Below the pieces are notes generated by a model, which saw nothing but the letters and a program-made list of their open reading frames with translations, was not told where the DNA came from and did not search any database. A stretch of 51,065 bases of DNA, from positions 1 to 51,065 of the forward strand of contig NZ_FAOO01000014.1 in NCBI RefSeq assembly GCF_900070205.1, given 5' to 3'. The DNA comes from Candidatus Thermokryptus mobilis (GTDB lineage: Bacteria; Bacteroidota; Ignavibacteria; Kryptoniales; Kryptoniaceae). The position numbers and the translations under genes are program-made. Shown piece after piece: positions 9,082 through 15,884 of the stretch (positions are counted from its first letter, which is position 1; every line of letters begins with the position of its first letter).

Positions 9082-10749
9082 ATGGGAAAACTCAAAAAAT
9101 TTTTACCCTTTCTTCTCTTATCCTTCTTTATAATTGTCAGGTTTTATAATCTTGGCTTCAAAGAAATTCAAATGTGGGACGAAGCCTTATATGCGGTAAG
9201 GGCTAAAGCAATTTACTATTTCAACTGCTGGTTAGATCAAACCGATTATGCGGATGGTGGCTTGTATTCATCTTCACATCCACCCCTTTACATTTGGCTT
9301 ACTGCATTGCTTTATAAATTTTTCACGATAAACGAATTCACAAGCCGTTTCTTTTCCGCCCTCTTTTCATCTCTATGTTTAGTTTTGACATATCTACTTA
9401 TAAAAAAATTTTTCAACAGAAAATCTGCGCTAATCTCCATCCCCTTTCTCGGTTCAATTTATCTTTTTATTTTTTATTCAAGACAGGGACAACTTGACAT
9501 CGCATATATCTTTTTCATCACCCTGTCAATTTACTTTTATCTTGAATTTTTAAGTAGCGGAAGGAAAAGATATATTTTAATTTCAGGAATTTCATTCGGC
9601 TTCGCTTTGATGACAAAAATAATCGTCGGCTTCTTTGCTATTATAACCATCTCCATTTTCCTATTCATTGAGTTGATAAGAAAGAATGTCAAATTCAAAG
9701 AAATTTTATCACAGATTGCAACACTAACTCTTACAGGTTTAATTCTCGCCTCACCTTGGCATATATTTATGTTAAAAATCCACGGCGGAAACTTTATTAA
9801 TACTTTCTTTAAGTTTCACATCATTGAAAGGTTATCCGAAGGCGTTGAAGGTAATATTCCGGAGCTTGGCTATTTTTATATCTTGAATCAATTGGTTGTA
9901 CAATTTCCTCCTGTAGTTCTGGTTTTCTTTGATTTATTTGAGAACTTGAAAAAACTTAAAACAACGGACAGCAAAAAATTACTTTTACAATCCTGGTTTT
10001 GGACTACTTTTTTGATCACATCAATTTCAAAAACGAAGATACCAACCTACACCCTGCCTTCTTTTATACCGGCAGTTATAATTTCCTCGGTTTATATAGT
10101 TGAGCTCACCGAGAAAAAACAAAACTCGCTTGCACTTTCAACTGTTTTAATTTCAATTATTTGGTCTTCAAGTCAGAATTTAAGAAATGGCGTCAAAGAA
10201 TTTTTGAAGTTTCACATCAGCAATTTCTCAATAACACAGACGACTTTATTTTTAATTTCGCTTGTGATTTCACCATTTTTAGTTTCAATTGTCAAGTCAA
10301 AGGTAAAATCACTAAATGATTTTATTTTTTTCGTCACTTTATCGCTTTCAACTTTCGTCGTATTTAAGACGATAATTTTCACCGATTATGAACGATTTAA
10401 CGACGGCGCCGAAAAAGTGGCTAATTTCATTGACAATTCAAATTATCAAACTATTTTTTATCTTTACACTCCACATTCAACCGAAGGGATGAACCCGCAA
10501 CTTACTTTTTACTCATTTAAAAAACTTTCCCATTCAATAAAATGGATTGAGATAAAGCGAAGCGATTTTAATGAAATTGCCGATCAACTGCGTAATGTAA
10601 AAGATGCTCTCGTTTTAATTGAAAAAACATCTAAAGATAAAAGTGAGAGAAAAGAAGAGTTTGAAAATGTTAAGAAAATTTTGAGCCAATTTAACTTTGC
10701 TGAAATTTTGATTACGAAACGATACTCACTTTTCGTTAGAAAACTTTGA
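9082..10749 (+). CDS. Membrane glycosyltransferase of the ArnT/GT39 type
   Basis: About 555 residues with some ten to twelve hydrophobic segments. The first periplasmic loop has the acidic pair MWDEALYAVRAKAIYYF and then SSHPPLYIW, typical of polyprenyl-phosphate-sugar-using GT-C enzymes, where the Asp-Glu pair is catalytic or metal-binding. A C-terminal periplasmic part from about 430 (NDGAEKVANFIDNSNYQTIFY) is usual in the family. It probably moves a sugar from a lipid carrier to a lipid or protein outside the inner membrane; the acceptor is unknown. I chose the ATG at 9082 rather than an in-frame upstream codon inside ftsY because the signal-anchor helix begins just after it. It differs from the GT117-like protein at 15885-18581. 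Confidence 0.85.
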   Translation: MGKLKKFLPFLLLSFFIIVRFYNLGFKEIQMWDEALYAVRAKAIYYFNCWLDQTDYADGGLYSSSHPPLYIWLTALLYKFFTINEFTSRFFSALFSSLCLVLTYLLIKKFFNRKSALISIPFLGSIYLFIFYSRQGQLDIAYIFFITLSIYFYLEFLSSGRKRYILISGISFGFALMTKIIVGFFAIITISIFLFIELIRKNVKFKEILSQIATLTLTGLILASPWHIFMLKIHGGNFINTFFKFHIIERLSEGVEGNIPELGYFYILNQLVVQFPPVVLVFFDLFENLKKLKTTDSKKLLLQSWFWTTFLITSISKTKIPTYTLPSFIPAVIISSVYIVELTEKKQNSLALSTVLISIIWSSSQNLRNGVKEFLKFHISNFSITQTTLFLISLVISPFLVSIVKSKVKSLNDFIFFVTLSLSTFVVFKTIIFTDYERFNDGAEKVANFIDNSNYQTIFYLYTPHSTEGMNPQLTFYSFKKLSHSIKWIEIKRSDFNEIADQLRNVKDALVLIEKTSKDKSERKEEFENVKKILSQFNFAEILITKRYSLFVRKL

Positions 10750-10809
10750 TTTTTAAACATTTGTTATTAAGTTTGGAATGCTAACTTTAAAATAAATCCA
10801 AATTCACCG

Positions 10810-11892
10810 ATGAGCAAGACAGATGAAATCATTGAGGCATTAAAACAAATTCAAGACCCCGACCTTCACCGCGATATTGTTTCACTTGGTTTTGTAAAAG
10901 ATGTTCAAGTTGATTCAAACAAAGTTTATGTCAGAATTGAACTAACAACGCCAGCTTGTCCAGTTCGCGATAGATTAAAGGATGAAGCGATTGAGAGGAT
11001 AAAGAAACTCGGTTTTGACAATGTGCAGGTTGAGATGACCGCGCAAGTTCCCAAACATTTAAATCCACAAAAAGATGCGCTTCTTCCAAATGTCAAAAAT
11101 ACCATTGCTGTTGCAAGCGGTAAAGGTGGGGTTGGTAAATCAACCGTTGCTGTCAATCTTGCGGTTTCCCTCGCACTTGAAGGGGCAAAAGTTGGATTAA
11201 TTGACGCAGATGTCTACGGTCCAAATGTCCCAATTATGCTTGGTATAGATCAAAAGCCAGGACTAGCTCCTGATGGGAAGAAAATCTTGCCCGTCCAAAA
11301 GTACAACATAAAAATTATTTCAATTGGATTACTTCTTGACGACCCTGATACCGCATTAATCTGGCGAGGACCGATCGCAAGCGGAGCGGTGAAACAATTT
11401 ATGACAGATGTTGAATGGGGTGACTTAGATTATTTAATTTTTGATTTGCCACCCGGGACAGGTGATATTCAATTGACACTTGTTCAAACTTTACCACTCA
11501 CAGGTGCGGTTATAGTGACAACGCCACAAGATGTAGCTCTTGCTGATGTTAGAAAGGCAATAAAGATGTTTCAACGCGTAAATGTCCCAATACTTGGAAT
11601 AGTTGAAAATATGAGTTACTTCATCTGCCCGCATTGCGGAAAAAGGGACGATATATTTGACCACGGCGGAGGTAAAAAAGCAAGCGAAAAATTCAATGTT
11701 CCTTTTCTCGGAGAGATACCAATAAACACAAGAATTAGATTAAGCGGTGATTTAGGAAAACCCGTTCCAATTGCCTATCCCGAAAGCGAGGAGGCGAAGA
11801 TAATTAGAGAGATAGCCAAGAAACTCGCTGCACAGGTTAGCATACAAAGCTTCAAACAACAAGCGATCCCAAAAATTCAAATCAAATTATGA
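10810..11892 (+). CDS. apbC: Iron-sulfur cluster carrier ATPase Mrp/ApbC
   Basis: 360 residues. Residues about 1-90 form a MIP18/DUF59 domain (IIEALKQIQDPDLHRDIVSLGFV). Then comes the deviant Walker A of the MinD/Mrp class, ASGKGGVGKSTVAVNLA, and the Walker B region YLIFDLPPGTGD. The CxxC that bridges a 4Fe-4S cluster between monomers is in YFICPHCGKRDD near 275. The protein delivers Fe-S clusters to target enzymes in the cytoplasm. The next gene, a NifU-like scaffold, starts four bases before this one ends, which supports a joint Fe-S role. Confidence 0.95.
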   Translation: MSKTDEIIEALKQIQDPDLHRDIVSLGFVKDVQVDSNKVYVRIELTTPACPVRDRLKDEAIERIKKLGFDNVQVEMTAQVPKHLNPQKDALLPNVKNTIAVASGKGGVGKSTVAVNLAVSLALEGAKVGLIDADVYGPNVPIMLGIDQKPGLAPDGKKILPVQKYNIKIISIGLLLDDPDTALIWRGPIASGAVKQFMTDVEWGDLDYLIFDLPPGTGDIQLTLVQTLPLTGAVIVTTPQDVALADVRKAIKMFQRVNVPILGIVENMSYFICPHCGKRDDIFDHGGGKKASEKFNVPFLGEIPINTRIRLSGDLGKPVPIAYPESEEAKIIREIAKKLAAQVSIQSFKQQAIPKIQIKL

Positions 11893-12137
11893 CTTATAAA
11901 GAAAATTTGAAAGAAAGGGTTTTAAAAGCACTTGAAATCGCAAGACCTTATTTAAAGGCTGACGGTGGAGATGTTGAACTCGTTGAAATTACTGATGACA
12001 ATATAGTGAAAGTAAAATTGATTGGTGCTTGTGGCTCGTGCCCACTATCAATGATGACTTTAAGAGCAGGGATTGAAAGGATAATCATAAGAGAAGCCCC
12101 GGAAATTAGAAGAGTAGAGGCAGTGTTCAGCTATTAA
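11889..12137 (+). CDS. NifU-like C-terminal domain protein (Fe-S scaffold)
   Basis: 82 residues forming a single Nfu domain. The conserved stretch RPYLKADGGDVELVEI is followed by GACGSCPLSMMTLRAGIE with the CxxC that holds a 4Fe-4S cluster. It probably assembles or carries clusters together with the Mrp ATPase encoded just before it (overlap ATGA). Stand-alone Nfu domains of this size are common in this group of bacteria. Its 3' end overlaps the convergent pgeF by 11 bases, so no separate terminator fits between the two genes. Confidence 0.93.
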   Translation: MTYKENLKERVLKALEIARPYLKADGGDVELVEITDDNIVKVKLIGACGSCPLSMMTLRAGIERIIIREAPEIRRVEAVFSY

Positions 12138-12849
12138 GCCCGAACACTGCCCACATCCTTCCTGATTTATCTCCATCCCTTCGGTAAGAGTGAAACAATT
12201 TATCCTCACAAATCGTGCAATGCTTACTAACACTTATATTCCAAAATTTAACGCCCGAATTAACAAGCTGAGCGTAAATTTCACCTTTCAAATCAAAATG
12301 ATATTTCCTATCCCGCTTAAATCTTAAAAATCTTGGGTTGAAAAATTTTTCAAATTCAAAATCAACCTCATAGCAACAAACAGATGCACAAGCACCAATG
12401 TAAGCAATCATATCGGAAGGATTTGAACCAAATGAGTCCCACATACCATAAATAGTTTTTTCAACTATTTTCTCCTTTGCACCTCTCCAACCACAATGAA
12501 TTAAAGCGATCGCTTTTTTAACCGGGTCAAAGACAAAAACAGGAGCACAATCCGCAACGCTTACAACAAGATAAATACCCGTTTTATTTGTCATTAAAGC
12601 ATCACAACTTTCATAAATTCCCGGGGAATTTACAACACAAAAATTCGCACTATGTATTTGTTTTGGGATAGCAAGTTGTTCCTCGGAAACGCCAATCTGG
12701 GCGAGAAAAATTTTCCTGTTTTCTTTTACAAGCTCGGGATTTGCGTTGTCAGTAAAGTTTAAATTCAAATCTTTTGTTGACATAACTGCAAGAATAGCAT
12801 CAAAATTTGAGAAAACTTCCGGCTTCAGCAAGAGAGGCAATTTTTTCAC
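12127..12849 (-). CDS. pgeF: Peptidoglycan editing factor PgeF / laccase-domain protein (YfiH family)
   Basis: 240 residues with the family landmarks: KQIHSANFCVV, VADCAPVFVFDP, IHCGWRGAKEKIVEKTI and GACASVCCYEVDFEF; the His and Cys residues of these blocks form the metal/active site. In E. coli the protein removes wrongly inserted L-Ser from peptidoglycan precursors, while others are described as purine nucleoside-cleaving enzymes or polyphenol oxidases, so the name is by homology only. The start is GTG at 12849 because no in-frame ATG precedes the conserved region; it lies 11 bases after the PLP enzyme stop. Confidence 0.88.
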   Translation of the reverse strand: MKKLPLLLKPEVFSNFDAILAVMSTKDLNLNFTDNANPELVKENRKIFLAQIGVSEEQLAIPKQIHSANFCVVNSPGIYESCDALMTNKTGIYLVVSVADCAPVFVFDPVKKAIALIHCGWRGAKEKIVEKTIYGMWDSFGSNPSDMIAYIGACASVCCYEVDFEFEKFFNPRFLRFKRDRKYHFDLKGEIYAQLVNSGVKFWNISVSKHCTICEDKLFHSYRRDGDKSGRMWAVFGLNS

Positions 12850-12860
12850 CCAATTTCATT

Positions 12861-14267
12861 TTAAATACGAGCAAGCCCTTCGCTCAAATCAAGTATTATA
12901 TCATCAACTTTCTCCAGTCCAATTGATAACCTTATACCACCTGGATCAATTCCCTTTTTCAATTGTTCCTCTGCTGGGATTGTAGCGTGAGTCATTGACC
13001 CGGGATGCTCAATCAATGTCCTTATATTCCCCAAGCTCACAGCCAGAGTTATAGTGTAAGCGTTTTTAGCTAGATAATTTATCAGTTTTTCTGCCTTCCG
13101 TCTTCTTCCCTCTGGGGATTCATCTTTAACTATGAAATAAATCAAAGTCCCTGGAGCAAAGTTTCCCTCATAATCAACCATCTGTTTTTTTGCAAGTTCA
13201 TATTGTGGGAAAGTGTGTAATCCGGGATAGCTTACATACTGAATTTTCGGATGCGAACAAAGATATCTCGCAACTTCAAGTGCTGTTTTTTCCTGCTGGC
13301 GAACTCTAAGAGCAAGTGTTGGCAAACCATATACAAGGATTGCCCAGGCACTTTTAGTTCCTAAAACCCCACCGAAGTCCTTGCGATAAAGCAAAAGTTG
13401 ATCCCTGCTCCATTTTGGACCGATGACGGCTCCACCCATATCTGTGCCGAAACCGCCGATGTTTTTCGTCAGCGAATGAACCACAAAGTCAGCTCCGAGC
13501 ATTAAAGGTCGCTGACAGAAAGGAGTGGCAAATGTATTATCAACAACGATATAAATCCTTTCATTCGGTTTACGCTTCTTATTTTCCTCCCTAACGATCT
13601 CAGATACACCAGCAATATCAATCAATTCAAGTGTTGGATTCACAGGTGTTTCAAAATAAACAATCCTTGTCTTCGGCGTTATCGCTTTTTTAAGATTTAA
13701 AGTATTACGAAGGTCAACGAATTTTGTCGTAATTTGATATCTCGGATACCAGTATGTTAAAAGTTCATATGTGCAACCATATAAAAGTTTATGAGCGATG
13801 ATTTCATCGCCTGCCTTTGTCAAAATTCCAAGAACAGCTGACACAGCACCCATTCCAGATGCAAAAGTAACGGCTGATTCACCTTGCTCAGCATAAGCGA
13901 GATATTCCTCAAGCATTTCTTTGTTCGGTTCACCGAGACGATCATAAATATAAATCGGAGCTTTCAGTTCAACTTCTTCATCGTTAATTGTGTGAGCGAA
14001 GCGCAAAAATCCAAGCGCTCCCCTTTGAGCAGATTCAAGGCGAAATGTCGCAGAAGCTGAAATAGGTGGAACAACATGATGCGAATACTCCCATTTCGGT
14101 GTGAATGAACGACCATAAATGAGGTGGGTCTCCATTGAATACTTTGATTCATTGATTAACTTTTTCCTCGGGGACTTTTCCCGAGCCGAACCAATTGAAC
14201 CATTTTCCATTTTCTTCGGGGACTTTTCCCGAACCGAACTCGCTGTTCCATTTGGTTTTTTAGACAT
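12861..14267 (-). CDS. PLP-dependent Cys/Met metabolism enzyme (cystathionine gamma-synthase family)
   Basis: 468 residues. The core from about 45 matches the trans-sulfuration family: YDRLGEPNKEMLEEYLAYAE, GESAVTFASGMGAVSAVL, VVDNTFATPFCQRP and HSLTKNIGGFGTDMGG with the PLP lysine near 268. The C-terminal GIDPGGIRLSIGLE is also typical. Cystathionine gamma-synthase, O-acetylhomoserine sulfhydrylase and methionine gamma-lyase cannot be separated by eye. The start is well supported: AAGGGAGG lies eight bases before the ATG. This makes the first 44 residues an extra N-terminal tail holding two copies of the repeat REKSPKK/REKSPRK, which at DNA level are two hairpins (see 14167-14233). metE in this window shows that methionine is made locally. 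Confidence 0.9.
   Translation of the reverse strand: MSKKPNGTASSVREKSPKKMENGSIGSAREKSPRKKLINESKYSMETHLIYGRSFTPKWEYSHHVVPPISASATFRLESAQRGALGFLRFAHTINDEEVELKAPIYIYDRLGEPNKEMLEEYLAYAEQGESAVTFASGMGAVSAVLGILTKAGDEIIAHKLLYGCTYELLTYWYPRYQITTKFVDLRNTLNLKKAITPKTRIVYFETPVNPTLELIDIAGVSEIVREENKKRKPNERIYIVVDNTFATPFCQRPLMLGADFVVHSLTKNIGGFGTDMGGAVIGPKWSRDQLLLYRKDFGGVLGTKSAWAILVYGLPTLALRVRQQEKTALEVARYLCSHPKIQYVSYPGLHTFPQYELAKKQMVDYEGNFAPGTLIYFIVKDESPEGRRRKAEKLINYLAKNAYTITLAVSLGNIRTLIEHPGSMTHATIPAEEQLKKGIDPGGIRLSIGLEKVDDIILDLSEGLARI
14167..14233 (-). repeat. Two-copy hairpin repeat inside the N-terminal tail of the PLP enzyme
   Basis: Two copies 48 bases apart, at 14215-14233 and 14167-14185. In gene sense they read TTCGGGAAAAGTCCCCGAA and CTCGGGAAAAGTCCCCGAG, each a perfect 6-bp stem with a 7-base loop. 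The shared block extends to about 25 bases with only two differences. Those two are the outermost paired bases (T-A versus C-G), so pairing is kept, although the codons change Val to Ala and Lys to Arg. No further copy was noticed in the window. Confidence 0.8.
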
Positions 14268-14304
14268 AAATTTTACCTCCCTTTAAGTAGGTTTGTTTGC
14301 ATCC

Positions 14305-14336
14305 TTAATTTAAGAAATCAAGTAAAATTTTACAAA
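14305..14336 (-). promoter_or_regulatory. Candidate promoter with internal palindrome for the PLP enzyme
   Basis: On the minus strand TTTG (14336-14333) is followed after 20 bases by TAAATTAA (14312-14305), a two-mismatch form of the Bacteroidota TAnnTTTG element. The palindrome GTAAAATTTTAC (14322-14333) begins at the last base of the TTTG box and fills the first half of the spacer, where a repressor could bind. The predicted leader to the ATG at 14267 is about 30 bases. Confidence 0.4.
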
Positions 14337-14375
14337 GCGATTTTTTACCTTTGCATAGGTTGATTTAGATAAAAC

Positions 14376-14406
14376 TTGTTTTTGAAGATTTAAAATGTTA
14401 AATTTG
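14376..14406 (+). promoter_or_regulatory. Bacteroidota-type promoter for tRNA-Thr
   Basis: TTG at 14376-14378, a 20-base spacer, then TAAATTTG at 14399-14406, a perfect match to TAnnTTTG. The tRNA begins seven bases later, so transcription would start almost at its first base. Confidence 0.55.
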
Positions 14407-14412
14407 TAAAAA

Positions 14413-14484
14413 GCTGGCGTAGCTCAGCGGTAGAGCAGCTGATTCGTAATCAGCAGGGCGTGGGTTCAAATCCCACCGCCAGCT
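14413..14484 (+). tRNA. tRNA-Thr (CGT)
   Basis: Acceptor stem GCTGGCG pairs with CGCCAGC. The anticodon arm CTGATTCGTAATCAG gives anticodon CGT, decoding ACG (Thr). The T arm contains GGTTCAAATCC and the discriminator is T. CCA is not encoded. It is separated from tRNA-Arg by a foreign-looking gene on the opposite strand. Confidence 0.96.
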
Positions 14485-14581
14485 CTAATGCTTATCTGTT
14501 TTATTCCCTGTATACTGAGAAGACGGAGGAAATGTATAATGCCAATCGTTTGCTTTTCTACGGAAGGGGAATGGTATAATA

Positions 14582-15760
14582 CTAATTTATCATCCGATGC
14601 ATCAACGCTATGTAATCCTTTAAATGTCTTATTATTAAAAAGCGGTGCTTTACTGTTTCCTTGGCATAAAATCCCATCCTATCTCTTAGCTCCTTGTTAG
14701 CAAGTAGCTGCCTTGCCCTATGAGCCGCGCCCTCCGACGAATCAACCAAAAATCCATTTATACCATCCAATATCTGTCTCTTTATGCCCCCAACATTGCT
14801 ACCTATCACAGGTTTTCCTTTCCACATCGCTTCCGAAACAACTAAACCAAAACCTTCCCTTATAGACTTCTGAAATACTACATATGCAGAGCGTTGAAAG
14901 GCATTTACCTCAATGTGACTGTTAGGGGGGAGATTCAACACAAAAACATCTTTATCATCTGAAGTGATGTTTAGGACTTCCCTGTAAACCTCCTCCCCCT
15001 CTGGGTCATCGCTGGCATAAGAGCCCACCAGCACAAGCTGACACGGGTATTTGTTCTTTACCAGCTTGTAAGCCTGATACACACCTACATGCTCAAATTC
15101 TCCAAGGGTGTGGTCTATACCGAGTACCCTTGATAAACTCCTTAAAAAGTTTATAGTATATTCATAGGTGTGAAAACCTATCAAATCAGCTCCTAAAAGA
15201 CCTTCCAGAAGTTCCCTTCTCCAAGGTAGCTGAGCGAAAACCTCAGGTGGCGGAAAGGGTATATGCAGGAAAAAACCCACCTTTGCCTCAGGAAGAACAT
15301 TCCTTATCATACCTGGCAGTAGCATAAGATGGTAGTCATGTATCCATATGTAAATTTCTTTATCGGTTTGAGTGTTTTCCAGAATAGCTTCTAAGAATAT
15401 CTTGTTTACTTCTAAATAGCTTTCCCATGCGGTCTTCTCATAAGTTGTGAGCGCAGGCATGCTGTGAAAGAGTGGCCACAAAGTTCTGTTGCAAAAGCCA
15501 TTGTAGAACTTTTCCATAAGCTTTTCTGGTACATAAACCGGCACATAGTTGTGCTCTTGGAAAAGATGAGCATTTATCCTCTGCATTTCTCTTTTTGGTA
15601 GGCTAGTACCAGGCCAACCTATCCATAGCCAGGAGGATAAACTTGCTTTTTTAATAAATGTCTCTATGGCCGATACCAAGCCACCGGGGCTTTTCTGAAA
15701 CTCTATAGGGTCAATACTTTTAATGCTTATGGGAAGTCTGTTGGAAACTATTATAAGCAA
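14582..15760 (-). CDS. Chimeric glycosyltransferase: OtsA N-terminal half joined to TreT C-terminal half
   Basis: The first half is trehalose-6-phosphate synthase (GT20): LIIVSNRLPISI, GGLVSAIE, WIGWPG, NRTLWPLFH, WIHDYHLMLLP, GFFLHIPFPPPEVF and GFHTYEY, ending at RVLGIDHTLGEFE. From about 15091 it switches to the C-terminal domain of trehalose glycosyltransferring synthase TreT (GT4): QLVLVGS, SDDPEGEEVY, VNAFQR, SIREGFGLVVSEAMWKGKPV and RHLKDY. Missing are the last part of the OtsA N-domain, the whole OtsA donor domain and the first strand of the TreT donor domain, which normally carries the Arg/Lys pair of SRFDPWK. An active enzyme is therefore doubtful. The frame is open further to 15835, into tRNA-Arg, but the OtsA similarity begins at the TTG at 15760 and no ATG or ribosome site is present. 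Two sampled 60-base lines are about half G+C, against a third in a flanking line. Confidence 0.8.
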   Translation of the reverse strand: MLIIVSNRLPISIKSIDPIEFQKSPGGLVSAIETFIKKASLSSWLWIGWPGTSLPKREMQRINAHLFQEHNYVPVYVPEKLMEKFYNGFCNRTLWPLFHSMPALTTYEKTAWESYLEVNKIFLEAILENTQTDKEIYIWIHDYHLMLLPGMIRNVLPEAKVGFFLHIPFPPPEVFAQLPWRRELLEGLLGADLIGFHTYEYTINFLRSLSRVLGIDHTLGEFEHVGVYQAYKLVKNKYPCQLVLVGSYASDDPEGEEVYREVLNITSDDKDVFVLNLPPNSHIEVNAFQRSAYVVFQKSIREGFGLVVSEAMWKGKPVIGSNVGGIKRQILDGINGFLVDSSEGAAHRARQLLANKELRDRMGFYAKETVKHRFLIIRHLKDYIALMHRMIN

Positions 15761-15767
15761 TTTAAAC

Positions 15768-15799
15768 TTGCAAATTTCTTTTAAAAATTTTATATTTTT
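15768..15799 (+). promoter_or_regulatory. Candidate promoter of tRNA-Arg
   Basis: TTG at 15768-15770, 20 bases, then TATATTTTT from 15791, the same TATATTTT form as before tRNA-His and the 33517 operon. It lies just outside the OtsA-like segment, so the native tRNA promoter appears to have survived the insertion. Confidence 0.45.
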
Positions 15800-15808
15800 A
15801 TTGCTTGC

Positions 15809-15881
<73 letters not shown>

Positions 15882-15884
15882 CTC

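Noticed and set aside
14510-14525. CTGAGA sequence that could suggest a thiamine riboswitch
   Set aside because: No paired ACCTGA-type arm or suitable downstream thiamine gene was found.
14488-14700. Small plus-strand open frame after tRNA-Thr, with a GGAGG near its second ATG
   Set aside because: Most of it is antisense to the TreT-like coding end and its residues match no family; the GGAGG may be a relic of the foreign segment.
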